Source: Lachnospiraceae bacterium YSB2008
GTDB lineage: Bacteria; Bacillota; Clostridia; Lachnospirales; Lachnospiraceae
Assembly (NCBI GenBank): GCA_000687655.1
Contig: JHWR01000015.1
Location: forward strand, 21,340 to 85,339
Direction of reading: 5' to 3'
Length of the DNA stretch: 64,000 nucleotides
In this document: piece by piece, positions 43,879 to 55,515 of the stretch
Position numbering within the stretch: the first letter of the stretch is position 1
Layout: each line of letters begins with the position of its first letter
Translations under genes and position numbers: made by a program
The notes under the pieces: generated by a model
The model's input: the letters and a program-made list of their open reading frames with translations, nothing else
Told to the model about the DNA's origin: nothing
Databases searched by the model: none

Positions 43879-44859
43879 ATGATACTATTACTTAATTTTC
43901 TGATACTTGTTGTCGGATTTGTTGCACTTATCAAAGGAGCAGACTGGTTCGTTGACGGTAGTGCTGCACTGGCTAAAAATTTCAAGGTTCCGGGAGTCAT
44001 CATAGGACTCACAGTCGTTGCTATGGGAACAAGTGCACCTGAACTGGCAGTAAGCTCAGTGGCAGCTTTATCAGGATCAAACGAGATAGCACTCAGTAAT
44101 GTTGTCGGATCCAATCTTTTCAATCTGCTTATGGTACTCGGTATATGTGCCATAATTCACAAGGTTCCTGTAGATGAAATAATCGTAAAGAGAGATTTTC
44201 CATTCTCCATAATCATTACGGCACTTATCCTTCTGCTTACATGCGGAGGCTCGATATTTAAAATGAAGATTCCGGAGCTCGGAATGTATGATGTAGCCGG
44301 CAATGTAAGACGTTATATAGGAATCATTCTTCTCGTAATATTCGTTTGTTATATAGTATTTCTCATTATAGATGCGAAGAAGCATCCTATTGAAGAAGAA
44401 GAGGTCAAAGCAATGCCTGTATGGAAATGCTTCCTCCTCATCCTCATAGGTGTGGCTCTTATAGTCGGCGGTGGTGAGGCAGTAGTTTATTCTGCAAAGA
44501 ATATAGCAAGATTCTTCGGAATGTCTGAAACACTTATAGGACTTACAATAATCGCATTCGGAACTTCACTTCCTGAACTTGTAACATCCATAGTTGCTGC
44601 CCGTAAGGGTGAGACAGGACTTGCTGTAGGAAATGTAGTAGGTTCTAACATTTTCAACCTGCTCCTCATACTCGGCGTATCATCAACTATCCATCCGATA
44701 GCGGTGATTTCGGCTTCGATGTATGACATGACAATACTGATCATCGTAAGTACAATAGTTTATTTATTCTGTATAAAGGACCGATCAATCTCAAGACGCG
44801 AAGGTATCATCATGGTGCTGCTCTACATAGCAGACATGGCATTCGCCGCCATCCGCTAG
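43879..44859 (+). CDS. Calcium/sodium antiporter (CaCA family)
   Basis: A 326-residue membrane exchanger with two homologous five-helix halves. Each half carries the alpha-repeat signature GTSAPELAVS and GTSLPELVTS, plus GNVVGSNxFN, as in YrbG. It exports Ca2+ in exchange for Na+ or K+. The start at 43879 follows AGAAGGAG; the upstream ATG at 43843 would add an unneeded 12 residues. Confidence 0.92.
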   Translation: MILLLNFLILVVGFVALIKGADWFVDGSAALAKNFKVPGVIIGLTVVAMGTSAPELAVSSVAALSGSNEIALSNVVGSNLFNLLMVLGICAIIHKVPVDEIIVKRDFPFSIIITALILLLTCGGSIFKMKIPELGMYDVAGNVRRYIGIILLVIFVCYIVFLIIDAKKHPIEEEEVKAMPVWKCFLLILIGVALIVGGGEAVVYSAKNIARFFGMSETLIGLTIIAFGTSLPELVTSIVAARKGETGLAVGNVVGSNIFNLLLILGVSSTIHPIAVISASMYDMTILIIVSTIVYLFCIKDRSISRREGIIMVLLYIADMAFAAIR

Positions 44860-44899
44860 AGAAGTCGCGCAGGGATTATAAAACAGAAAGGGACATCAC

Positions 44900-46384
44900 A
44901 TGAACAAAATAGGATTTGATAATGACAAGTATTTGAAAATGCAGTCAGAGCACATCAAGGAACGTATCGGAAAGTTCGGTGGAAAGCTCTACATGGAATT
45001 CGGCGGAAAGCTCTTCGATGATTACCATGCCATGAGAGTACTTCCGGGATTTGCTGCTGACAGTAAGATAAACATGCTTGTTCAGATAAAGGAAGACGTT
45101 GAGATAGTTATAGTAATCAACGCAGGCGATATAGAGAAGAACAAGGTCAGAGGCGACCTCGGTATAACCTATGACATGGATGTTCTTCGTCTGATAGATG
45201 CATTCAGAGGTTACGGACTTTATGTTGGAAGCGTGGTTCTCACACGTTTTGCCGGACAGGAGAGTGCCGTGAATTATCAGAAGAGGCTTGAGGCTCTCGG
45301 CATAAAGGTTTACAGACATTACTCAATCCCAGGTTATCCGAGCAACGTACCTCTTATCCTTAGTGACGAGGGCTATGGTAAGAACGATTATATTGAGACA
45401 AAGCATTCTCTCGTCGTTGTAACAGCACCGGGACCTGGCAGCGGAAAGATGGCTGTATGTCTTTCACAGCTCTACAATGAGCATAAGCGCGGAGTTGATG
45501 CAGGCTATGCAAAGTTCGAGACATTCCCTATCTGGAATATCCCTCTCAATCATCCTGTAAATCTTGCTTATGAAGCTGCTACGGCAGATCTGAATGATAT
45601 AAACATGATCGATCCATTTCACCTTGAGGCATATGGTGAAACGACAGTAAACTATAACCGTGACGTAGAAGTATTCCCGGTATTAAATGGAATGTTCAAG
45701 AAGATCTACGGTGAATCTCCATATAAGTCACCTACAGATATGGGTGTAAATATGGCAGGAAACTGTATCGTTGACGATGACGCTGTAAGGGCAGCTTCAA
45801 ATCAGGAGATCATAAGAAGATATTACACAGCCCAGTGTGAAGTCCGTAAGGGAAATGGATCGCAGGCTGAGATAGACAAGATTAAGCTCCTCATGGAGAA
45901 GAGCGGAATCGGTGTTCAGGACAGACCTGTTGTTGCAGCGGCAAATACCAAGGCTGAGCTTACAGGCGAGCCGGCAGCGGCTATAGAGCTTCCGGACGGA
46001 AATATAGTAACAGGCAAGACTTCAGAGCTTCTCGGAGCTTCCTCAGCAATGCTTCTTAATTCACTCAAGGTTCTTGCAGGACTTGATGACAGCATCAAGC
46101 TCATAATGCCTGAGGTTATAGAGCCAATCATGCATCTTAAGACAGAAAGACTCGGTGGCCACAATCCGAGACTTCATATAGATGAGATTCTCATAGCACT
46201 TACCATATGTGCAAGGACAGATGAGAATACAAGAAAAGCCATGGATCAGCTGGATAAGCTCCGTGGATGCGAAGTTCATTCAACAGTAATACTTTCAAGT
46301 GTAGATGAGAATACTTTCAAGAAGCTCGGAGTCAACCTGACATGCGAGCCTGTATATCAGACAAAGAAATTATTCCATAGGTAA
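44900..46384 (+). CDS. UPF0371/DUF1846 family protein
   Basis: A 494-residue protein beginning MNKIGFDNDKYLKMQSEHI, typical of the DUF1846 (UPF0371) family found in Firmicutes. It contains APGPGSGKMAVCLSQ, a nucleotide-binding-like loop, and conserved SPTDMGVNMAG and LGGHNPRLH segments. No biochemical role is established. It ends 13 nt before atpB, so it may be cotranscribed with the ATP synthase genes. Confidence 0.9.
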   Translation: MNKIGFDNDKYLKMQSEHIKERIGKFGGKLYMEFGGKLFDDYHAMRVLPGFAADSKINMLVQIKEDVEIVIVINAGDIEKNKVRGDLGITYDMDVLRLIDAFRGYGLYVGSVVLTRFAGQESAVNYQKRLEALGIKVYRHYSIPGYPSNVPLILSDEGYGKNDYIETKHSLVVVTAPGPGSGKMAVCLSQLYNEHKRGVDAGYAKFETFPIWNIPLNHPVNLAYEAATADLNDINMIDPFHLEAYGETTVNYNRDVEVFPVLNGMFKKIYGESPYKSPTDMGVNMAGNCIVDDDAVRAASNQEIIRRYYTAQCEVRKGNGSQAEIDKIKLLMEKSGIGVQDRPVVAAANTKAELTGEPAAAIELPDGNIVTGKTSELLGASSAMLLNSLKVLAGLDDSIKLIMPEVIEPIMHLKTERLGGHNPRLHIDEILIALTICARTDENTRKAMDQLDKLRGCEVHSTVILSSVDENTFKKLGVNLTCEPVYQTKKLFHR

Positions 46385-46397
46385 AGGGGATGAGTAT

Positions 46398-47246
46398 TTG
46401 AGCAGCAAAAGAAAGAAAATATCATGGATCATCTTCATATCCCTGGTAGTTCTCCTTCTTGTAGGCATAATCCTGACGGGTCATACCGAACATGAGGAGA
46501 CCATACAGGAGACCATGAAGGATGCGGTTCTCCATGAAAATAACAGGGTGAGCTTCTTCGGACTTGTCGAAGTGAATCCGTCACTCATATCTGCGTATGT
46601 GGTATCGGCAGCAATACTGCTGTTTGCCATCGGAATAAGAATTTTTGCTGTTCCGAGGTTTAAAGAGATACCGGGAAAATTCCAGATGCTTGTTGAGTCG
46701 TGGGTAGACCTTTTTACAGGGCTCGCTCGGACTAACAGCCCGGGAAATTATAATTTCGTTGCAGGATATATATTCACTGCCGGAAGTTATATCTTCATAG
46801 GAACCATATTCGAGCTTATAGGAATGCAGGTAAATGGAACGAAGGGACAGGTCATAACGCTCCCCGCTCCGCTCTGTGACATAAATGCAGCGATAGCCAT
46901 GGGCGTTTCGTCATATCTCATCATCATGCTGGGAGGTGTGACGTCAAACGGTTTCAAGGGAATCCTTAAGACGCTTAAGGAATTCTCACTTCCGATTTCA
47001 ATGAGTTTCCGACTTTTCGGAGCTTTGCTTTCGGGAATGCTCGTTACAGAACTTGTTTACTATTACGTTTCACTTTCATTCGTGCTTCCTGTTATAGTTG
47101 CCGTGCTGTTCACTCTTATGCACGCACTTATTCAGGCATACGTACTTACGATGCTTACCTCGACATATTTCGGCGAGGTTTCAGAAAAGCATGAGGCAGC
47201 GAAGAAAGAAAAGAAAGCAGAAGAACCACAACCGGCAGAAGGTTGA
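46398..47246 (+). CDS. atpB: ATP synthase F0 subunit a
   Basis: A 282-residue membrane subunit that forms the ion half-channels. The essential Arg lies in SMSFRLFGALLSG and the final helix contains HALIQAYVLTML. An N-terminal extracytoplasmic segment precedes TM2, and the C-terminus has a Lys/Glu-rich tail. TTG start with AAAGGGGATG upstream. First gene of a seven-gene operon without atpI. Confidence 0.92.
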   Translation: MSSKRKKISWIIFISLVVLLLVGIILTGHTEHEETIQETMKDAVLHENNRVSFFGLVEVNPSLISAYVVSAAILLFAIGIRIFAVPRFKEIPGKFQMLVESWVDLFTGLARTNSPGNYNFVAGYIFTAGSYIFIGTIFELIGMQVNGTKGQVITLPAPLCDINAAIAMGVSSYLIIMLGGVTSNGFKGILKTLKEFSLPISMSFRLFGALLSGMLVTELVYYYVSLSFVLPVIVAVLFTLMHALIQAYVLTMLTSTYFGEVSEKHEAAKKEKKAEEPQPAEG

Positions 47247-47277
47247 TAACAGATTATATATAATGAGGAGAACAGAT

Positions 47278-47682
47278 ATGAAAACATTAAGAAAAAGAAT
47301 TGCAGCATTATTACTTATCGCATTTGCTCTTGTAGCAACCTGCGCATTCATTCCTGCAAAGAAGGCTCTTGCAGCACCTGCGGGAAATGACATATCTTAT
47401 GATAATAATGTTGAGGATACCGGAACAACAACTACCATTGTAAACGAGGCTGCTCCTGAAAACGGAACAAAAGCTATTGCAGCTGCTATAGCTATAGGAC
47501 TTGGTGCACTTGGTGGTGCAATCGGTATGGGGCTTGCAATCTTTAAGTCAGTAGATGGTATATCACGTCAGCCTGAGGCAGACGGAAAGATAAGAACGAC
47601 GCTCATGCTCGGACTTGTATTCATAGAGACGGTTGTTATTTACGCATTGATCGTTACCATACTTATAGTCTTTGTCATGTAA
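47278..47682 (+). CDS. atpE: ATP synthase F0 subunit c with N-terminal signal peptide
   Basis: A 134-residue c subunit, versus the usual 70-90. Residues 1-32 look like a Sec signal peptide (KTLRKR, hydrophobic core, ALA cleavage). Residues 33-65 are a Thr/Asn/Glu-rich external linker. Residues 66-134 are the normal helical hairpin with RQPE loop (97-100) and ion-binding Glu117 (FIETVVIY). Thr118 and Tyr122 match Na+-type c rings, but the Gln ligand position holds Met84, so Na+ or H+ use is unclear. The start at 47278 follows GAGGAG. Confidence 0.92.
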   Translation: MKTLRKRIAALLLIAFALVATCAFIPAKKALAAPAGNDISYDNNVEDTGTTTTIVNEAAPENGTKAIAAAIAIGLGALGGAIGMGLAIFKSVDGISRQPEADGKIRTTLMLGLVFIETVVIYALIVTILIVFVM

Positions 47683-47697
47683 CCGGAGGAAAAGAAC

Positions 47698-48186
47698 ATG
47701 CCACTTAATATAGATTTTCAACAGATTCTTCTGCATATGCTGAATCTCGTTATCCTTTTCTTTGGCTTATACTTTATTCTTTATAAGCCTGTCAGGGATT
47801 TCATGGATAAAAGGCTGTCTGATTATAAGCAGATGAAGGAAGACAGTGTTCATGATAAGGAAGAAGCAGAAGCAATTAAGAAGGAATATGAAGAGAAAAT
47901 GGCTGCAGCAGATGAAGAGATATCTGCCATGAAGAAAGAGGCGGATGAAAAAATCTCTAAAGAAAATGCTGCAAGGATAAAAGAAGCTAAGACAGAAGCT
48001 GAAGAGATAATTCAGAGAGCTAAGCGTACAGCTGAAGATGAACATGACAGAATACTTGAAAATGCAAATGCAGAGATCAAGGATCTTGCCATGGATGCAG
48101 CTGCAAAACTTCTTATAGGTGAGGATACATCCGATACCTATGAGAGATTTCTTGATGATGCCGAAAGGAGCTTAGATGAGCAGTAA
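47698..48186 (+). CDS. atpF: ATP synthase F0 subunit b
   Basis: A 162-residue peripheral-stalk subunit: one N-terminal transmembrane helix (about 8-30) and a long charged coiled coil. Normal length and no sign of a delta domain at its end. Its last 11 bases overlap the start of atpA, so translation is probably coupled. Confidence 0.92.
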   Translation: MPLNIDFQQILLHMLNLVILFFGLYFILYKPVRDFMDKRLSDYKQMKEDSVHDKEEAEAIKKEYEEKMAAADEEISAMKKEADEKISKENAARIKEAKTEAEEIIQRAKRTAEDEHDRILENANAEIKDLAMDAAAKLLIGEDTSDTYERFLDDAERSLDEQ

Positions 48187-49915
48187 CGGTAGTGCTGAAT
48201 ACAAGGCATATCTCTACGCTCTGACACCTCCGACTCCGGAGCAGGAGGAGAGATTCCGCGTATTCCTTAAGAAAAAATATAATAAAGATTATAAGATAAT
48301 CTTCGTTGAGGATAAGAGCGTAAAGTCCGGTTTCAGACTTAAGGCGGGTCCTGAAACATATGACTGGTCTGCCAAGGGAAGACTGAAGCAGCTTCGTGAT
48401 GTTCTCTCACATGTAACCGGTGATCCGTCAAATGTAACGGGCATGGTGAAGCAGGCAGTAGATGGCTGGTCACTGGACGTAGTTCCTTATGAAGAGGGCG
48501 TAGTAAAGACTGTCGGTGATGGAATCGCCATACTGACAGGACTTAACCATGTCACTTATGGTGAGATAGTTGAATTCGAAACCGGAACAAGAGGTATGGT
48601 TCAGGATCTGAGACGTTCTGAGGTCGGTGCTATCCTCTTCAGCGATGATGACAATATATCTGAGGGAAGCCGTGTCAGAAGAACAAAGAAGACTGCGGGT
48701 ATCCCTGTGGGCGATGCATTTCTGGGAAGAGTCATAGATGCCCTCGGTAATCCTATAGACGGAAAGGGTGTAATAGCAGAAGACGGTTACAGAGCTATAG
48801 AGAGCCCGGCGCCGGGAATCATATCAAGACAGCCTGTAAATGAACCGATGGACACAGGACTTCTGTCTATTGACTCGATGTTCCCTATAGGAAGAGGTCA
48901 GCGTGAGCTTATCATTGGTGACAGACAGACCGGTAAGACAGCCATTGCTGTTGATACAATAATCAATCAGAAGGGCAAGGATGTAGTCTGCATATATGTT
49001 GCCATAGGACAAAAAGCGAGCAGCGTTGCGAGACTCTGGCATTCTCTTGAGAAAAAGGGTGCTATGGATTACACCATAATCGTAAACGCATCTGCTTCAG
49101 AAACAGCTCCTATTCAGTATATTGCTCCTTATGCCGGAACGGCACTTGGAGAATACTTTATGAATAAAGGCAAGGATGTCCTGATAGTCTATGATGACCT
49201 AAGTAAGCATGCGATTGCTTATAGATCGATGAGTCTTCTTCTCGAGAGATCCCCGGGACGTGAGGCTTATCCGGGAGATGTTTTTTATCTACATTCAAGA
49301 CTTTTGGAACGTTCAGCACATCTCAGTGATGATCTCGGTGGTGGAAGCCTTACGGCACTCCCTATAGTTGAGACTCAGGCAGGAGATGTTTCTGCATATA
49401 TACCTACGAATATCATTTCCATCACTGATGGTCAGATATTCCTTGAAAGCAGTCTGTTCTTCACGGGTCAGAGACCTGCCGTAAATGTAGGTCTTTCGGT
49501 TTCGCGTGTCGGCGGTGCTGCACAGACAAAGGCTATGAAGAAGGCTTGTGGAAGCCTCCGTCTTGACCTTGCACAGTACAGGGAGATGGAAGTCTTCACA
49601 CAGTTCTCAAGTGAACTGGATGATACTACCAAGAAACAGCTCCGCTACGGTCAGGGACTTATGAGACTGCTTCGTCAGAAGGAGAATAATCCTCTTTCAC
49701 TTTCAGAGCAGGTTGTGACACTTGTTGCTGCCATAGGAAAGGTATTTCTCGATGTTCCTGTAGAGGAAATAGTAAATAAGAGAGAAGAACTCCTTCATCA
49801 TTTTCATAGATTTGAGCCTTCTCTTATGCAGAAGATAGAGAAGGAAAAAGTCCTGTCGGATGATGACAAGGCGGAGATTATAAGAGTAGCAAAGGAATTC
49901 ATGGAGGAAAACTAG
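48176..49915 (+). CDS. atpA: ATP synthase F1 subunit alpha with fused delta C-terminal domain
   Basis: A 579-residue alpha subunit. The core has Walker A GDRQTGKT at 248-255, 79 residues later than in E. coli alpha. The extra N-terminus (residues about 8-80) matches the C-terminal domain of delta/OSCP: an A-x-Y-AL-x-P-x-x-PEQ start, [15 protein letters not shown] and [16 protein letters not shown], versus DKSVMAGVIIRAG and DGSVRGRLERL in E. coli delta. There is no delta gene between atpF and atpA, and the delta N-terminal helical bundle is absent. The remaining alpha, including its own N-terminal helix region, is complete. Confidence 0.9.
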   Translation: MSSNGSAEYKAYLYALTPPTPEQEERFRVFLKKKYNKDYKIIFVEDKSVKSGFRLKAGPETYDWSAKGRLKQLRDVLSHVTGDPSNVTGMVKQAVDGWSLDVVPYEEGVVKTVGDGIAILTGLNHVTYGEIVEFETGTRGMVQDLRRSEVGAILFSDDDNISEGSRVRRTKKTAGIPVGDAFLGRVIDALGNPIDGKGVIAEDGYRAIESPAPGIISRQPVNEPMDTGLLSIDSMFPIGRGQRELIIGDRQTGKTAIAVDTIINQKGKDVVCIYVAIGQKASSVARLWHSLEKKGAMDYTIIVNASASETAPIQYIAPYAGTALGEYFMNKGKDVLIVYDDLSKHAIAYRSMSLLLERSPGREAYPGDVFYLHSRLLERSAHLSDDLGGGSLTALPIVETQAGDVSAYIPTNIISITDGQIFLESSLFFTGQRPAVNVGLSVSRVGGAAQTKAMKKACGSLRLDLAQYREMEVFTQFSSELDDTTKKQLRYGQGLMRLLRQKENNPLSLSEQVVTLVAAIGKVFLDVPVEEIVNKREELLHHFHRFEPSLMQKIEKEKVLSDDDKAEIIRVAKEFMEEN

Positions 49916-49916
49916 T

Positions 49917-52296
<2,380 letters not shown>

Positions 52297-52297
<1 letters not shown>

Positions 52298-52710
52298 TGT
52301 CAGAATTTACTGCACATATAATCGAAGCGGACAGTGTATTCTTCGAAGGAACACTGGAGTCCCTCATAATACCTACCGAGAACGGCATGTATGGTGTGCT
52401 TGCACATCATCAGAATGTCTTCATGGCAGTTGTTCCGGGAATAATCAAATACAGAGTTCCGGGTGAAAAGGATTACCGTGAGGCGTCTGTATCCAATGGC
52501 TTTATGCGTATCTATAATAATGATGTCATGCTCATGATAGAAGCTGCAGAGCATCCGGAGGAAATAGATGAGGCCAGGGTAAGAGCTCACGAGGAAAGAG
52601 CAAGAGAAAAGCTTCTTTCGCAGCAGAACGCCTTTGAGTATAACCTTGCAGAGGCACGTCTCAGAAGGTCGATTGCAAGAATGAGTCTGAAGGAAAGAAA
52701 TCTGTTCTAA
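52297..52710 (+). CDS. atpC: ATP synthase F1 subunit epsilon
   Basis: A 137-residue rotor subunit with N-terminal beta-sandwich (IPTENGMYGVLAHHQ) and a C-terminal two-helix domain (ARVRAHEERAREKL...LRRSIARM). Normal length. Last gene of the operon. Confidence 0.94.
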
Positions 52711-52714
52711 TTTC

Positions 52715-52743
52715 TTGCAACTGTCCATTAGTTATGATAACAT
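52715..52743 (+). promoter_or_regulatory. Possible gpmA promoter
   Basis: TTGCAA (52715-52720), 17-bp spacer, TAACAT (52738-52743). Moderate match. Confidence 0.4.
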
Positions 52744-52815
52744 TTAAGCACTGCAGTGGTCAGAGACTGATGCAGCATTACATTTAATATTCATTTAGAA
52801 AGGGGAATAAAACAC

Positions 52816-53562
52816 ATGATGAAACTTGTTTTGATCCGTCATGGCGAGAGTGAGTGGAATAAGCTCAACCTCTTCACAGGCTGGACAGATGTAGATCTTA
52901 GTGAGAAAGGACATGAGGAGGCAAAGAATGCCGGAAAGCTTCTCAAGGCAGAAGGTTATGATTTCGACATTTGCTATACATCATATCTTAAGCGTGCTAT
53001 ACATACACTTAATCATGTACTTGATGAAATGGACAGAGCTTGGCTCCCTGTTGTAAAGAGCTGGAAGCTGAATGAGCGTCATTACGGAGCTCTTCAGGGA
53101 CTTAATAAGTCAGAGACAGCTGAGAAGTATGGTGAGGAGCAGGTTAAGATCTGGAGAAGATCTTTCAATATCACACCTCCACCACTTGATCCAAGTGATG
53201 AGAGAGCACCTATCAACCAGGATATGTTCAGAGACGTTGATAAGTCAGTTCTTCCACTTACAGAGAGTCTTGAGATAACTATCGAGAGAGCAGTTCCTTT
53301 CTTCAACGAAGTTATCAAGAAGGATATGGAAGCAGGCAAGAGAGTTATCATCGCAGCTCACGGTAATTCACTCCGTGCACTCGTTAAGTATTTCGATAAC
53401 ATTTCTGATGAGGATATCATCGGTGTTAACATACCTACAGGTACACCACTCGTTTACGAGTTCGATGACAATTTCAATGCTATAAATCATTATTACCTTG
53501 GCGACCAGGAAGCTCTTAAGGCTAAGATGGAAGCTGTTGCTAACCAGGGCAAGAAGCAGTAA
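52816..53562 (+). CDS. gpmA: 2,3-bisphosphoglycerate-dependent phosphoglycerate mutase
   Basis: A 248-residue glycolytic enzyme interconverting 3- and 2-phosphoglycerate. The phospho-His is in [10 protein letters not shown], with [14 protein letters not shown] and [12 protein letters not shown] completing the active site. AAAGGGGA precedes the ATG; either of two adjacent ATGs could be used. Single-gene unit after the ATP synthase operon. Confidence 0.96.
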   Translation: MMKLVLIRHGESEWNKLNLFTGWTDVDLSEKGHEEAKNAGKLLKAEGYDFDICYTSYLKRAIHTLNHVLDEMDRAWLPVVKSWKLNERHYGALQGLNKSETAEKYGEEQVKIWRRSFNITPPPLDPSDERAPINQDMFRDVDKSVLPLTESLEITIERAVPFFNEVIKKDMEAGKRVIIAAHGNSLRALVKYFDNISDEDIIGVNIPTGTPLVYEFDDNFNAINHYYLGDQEALKAKMEAVANQGKKQ

Positions 53563-53583
53563 TTAAATATACGAATTCAAATT

Positions 53584-53663
53584 AATCCCCAGGCTACATA
53601 TGTAGGCTGGGGATTATTATGCATAAAATAAAAGACAATCCTCGCATATATGTATGCGAGGAT
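53584..53663. terminator. Two hairpins between convergent genes
   Basis: Hairpin 1 (53584-53615): AATCCCCAG / CTGGGGATT with CTAC/GTAG extension, T-rich afterwards. Hairpin 2 (53638-53663): ATCCTCGCATA / TATGCGAGGAT, perfect 11 bp. They probably terminate gpmA and the minus-strand gene respectively. Confidence 0.8.
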
Positions 53664-53675
53664 CTGTATGAAGTA

Positions 53676-54143
53676 TTACTCTGATATGTCCTCCGCAATC
53701 TTTGCAGCGGCGACGTGGGACATTAGGAATTCGTATATTTTATCGCAGAGTTCTTTTTTGTTGGTGAAGGGGATGACGAAGGTTTCGGAACCGGTTTTGA
53801 TACTGATGATGTTGTACAGGTTCGGGTCTTCCGGTGTTATGAGGGAAACGTCGTCTATCTTGGAATAGAGATAGGTTGTTTCGCCACGTTTATGCTCTAC
53901 ACGGAGAGCTTCGTCTTCGAAGTGATATGTAATGTCATACATTGTCTTACGGAAGGTATGGGCCATAAGATATATTCCGTACAGGAACAGGAATATGCAC
54001 ATGATGAAAAGGAGCTTCTTATCTCTGCCGAAACCCATGGCAAATGCATAGAACTCGCATGCCGGTACGATGATTATGATACCTGCTGCCAGACGGTATG
54101 ATATTCTGGTTGTTTTGTTTTTCTTTACTGTATAATGAAGCAT
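53676..54143 (-). CDS. Small membrane protein with PH-like C-terminal part
   Basis: A 155-residue protein: two transmembrane helices (about 16-35 and 42-62), then a soluble beta-rich segment (YHFEDEALRVEHKRGETTYLYSKIDDVSLI) that resembles bacterial PH domains (bPH2/YcxB-like). Function unknown; YcxB-like proteins are common in Firmicutes. Confidence 0.7.
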   Translation of the reverse strand: MLHYTVKKNKTTRISYRLAAGIIIIVPACEFYAFAMGFGRDKKLLFIMCIFLFLYGIYLMAHTFRKTMYDITYHFEDEALRVEHKRGETTYLYSKIDDVSLITPEDPNLYNIISIKTGSETFVIPFTNKKELCDKIYEFLMSHVAAAKIAEDISE

Positions 54144-54174
54144 GGTTACACCTTTTTTTATTCACTTTAGCACG

Positions 54175-54203
54175 TTGAAACTTTAATGCAATTATGATAT
54201 TCT
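54175..54203 (+). promoter_or_regulatory. icd promoter with downstream hairpin
   Basis: -35 TTGAAA (54175-54180), 17-bp spacer, -10 TATTCT (54198-54203). A 7-bp hairpin GATAGAC/GTCTATC (54210-54232) follows at the start of the transcript. Confidence 0.6.
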
Positions 54204-54267
54204 AACAAGGATAGACTATCACAAGGTCTATCTATTAAGCAAGAAAAAAGATATTTGGAGGAACACG

Positions 54268-55473
54268 ATGGATAAGATCAAGATGACAACACCACTTGTT
54301 GAGATGGATGGAGATGAGATGACCAGAATTCTCTGGAAGCTTATTAAGGACGAACTTCTTACTCCTTACATCGACCTTAAGACTGAGTATTATGACCTCG
54401 GACTTGAGCACAGAAATGAAACGGATGACAAGGTTACTTTTGATTCAGCATATGCAACAAAGAAGTATGGCGTTGCAGTTAAGTGTGCAACCATCACTCC
54501 GAATGCAGCAAGAGTTGAGGAATATAATCTCAAAGAGATGTGGAAGAGTCCTAACGGAACCATAAGAGCGATACTTGACGGAACAGTATTTCGTGCTCCT
54601 ATCAAGGTTAAGGGCATAGAGCCATGTGTAAAGAACTGGGAACAGCCTATAACTATAGCAAGACATGCTTACGGTGATGTATATAAGGCAAGCGAGATGA
54701 AGGTTCCGGGACCGGGAAAGGTTGAACTTGTATATACTGCTGAGGACGGAAGCACAGAGAGCGTTCTCGTTCACGAGTTTGATGCACCGGGCATCGTTCA
54801 GGGTATGCATAACCTTAACGGATCCATAGAGAGCTTTGCAAGAAGCTGCTTCAATTATGCTCTTGATACAAAGCAGACTCTCTGGTTCGCAAGCAAGGAT
54901 ACTATTTCAAAGAAGTATGACCATACATTTAAAGATATATTCCAGGAAATATTCGATGCTGATTATAAAGAGAAGTTCGATGCAGCAGGTATAGAGTATT
55001 TCTACACACTTATAGATGATGCAGTTGCCAGAGTTATGAAGTCCAAGGGTGGTTTCATCTGGGCATGTAAGAATTATGACGGTGATGTTATGAGTGATAT
55101 GCTCTCATCAGCTTTCGGTTCACTTGCAATGATGACTTCTGTTCTCGTTTCACCTGAAGGGTATTATGAATATGAAGCAGCTCACGGAACTGTTCAGAGA
55201 CATTATTACAAGTACCTTAAGGGTGAGGAAACATCTACAAACCCTGTAGCAACCATATTTGCATGGACAGGGGCACTTCGTAAGAGAGGTGAAATGGATA
55301 ATATTCCGGAGCTCGGTGCATTTGCAGACAAGCTTGAGAAAGCTACAATAGATACTATCGAGGGCGGTCAGATGACAAAGGACCTTGCACTCATTACTGA
55401 AATGAAAACTGTAAAGGTTCTCAATACAGAGAACTTCATTAAAGCAATACGTACAACACTTGACAATCTGTAA
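54268..55473 (+). CDS. icd: NADP-dependent isocitrate dehydrogenase
   Basis: A 401-residue enzyme converting isocitrate to 2-oxoglutarate and CO2 with NADP+, in the cytosol. It is of the eukaryotic-like class ([69 protein letters not shown]). GGAGG precedes the ATG. It supplies 2-oxoglutarate for glutamate. Confidence 0.96.
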   Translation: MDKIKMTTPLVEMDGDEMTRILWKLIKDELLTPYIDLKTEYYDLGLEHRNETDDKVTFDSAYATKKYGVAVKCATITPNAARVEEYNLKEMWKSPNGTIRAILDGTVFRAPIKVKGIEPCVKNWEQPITIARHAYGDVYKASEMKVPGPGKVELVYTAEDGSTESVLVHEFDAPGIVQGMHNLNGSIESFARSCFNYALDTKQTLWFASKDTISKKYDHTFKDIFQEIFDADYKEKFDAAGIEYFYTLIDDAVARVMKSKGGFIWACKNYDGDVMSDMLSSAFGSLAMMTSVLVSPEGYYEYEAAHGTVQRHYYKYLKGEETSTNPVATIFAWTGALRKRGEMDNIPELGAFADKLEKATIDTIEGGQMTKDLALITEMKTVKVLNTENFIKAIRTTLDNL

Positions 55474-55515
55474 GAAGATCAGAGACTTCATGTAGAAGGT
55501 TCAGGAGGGGATGAT

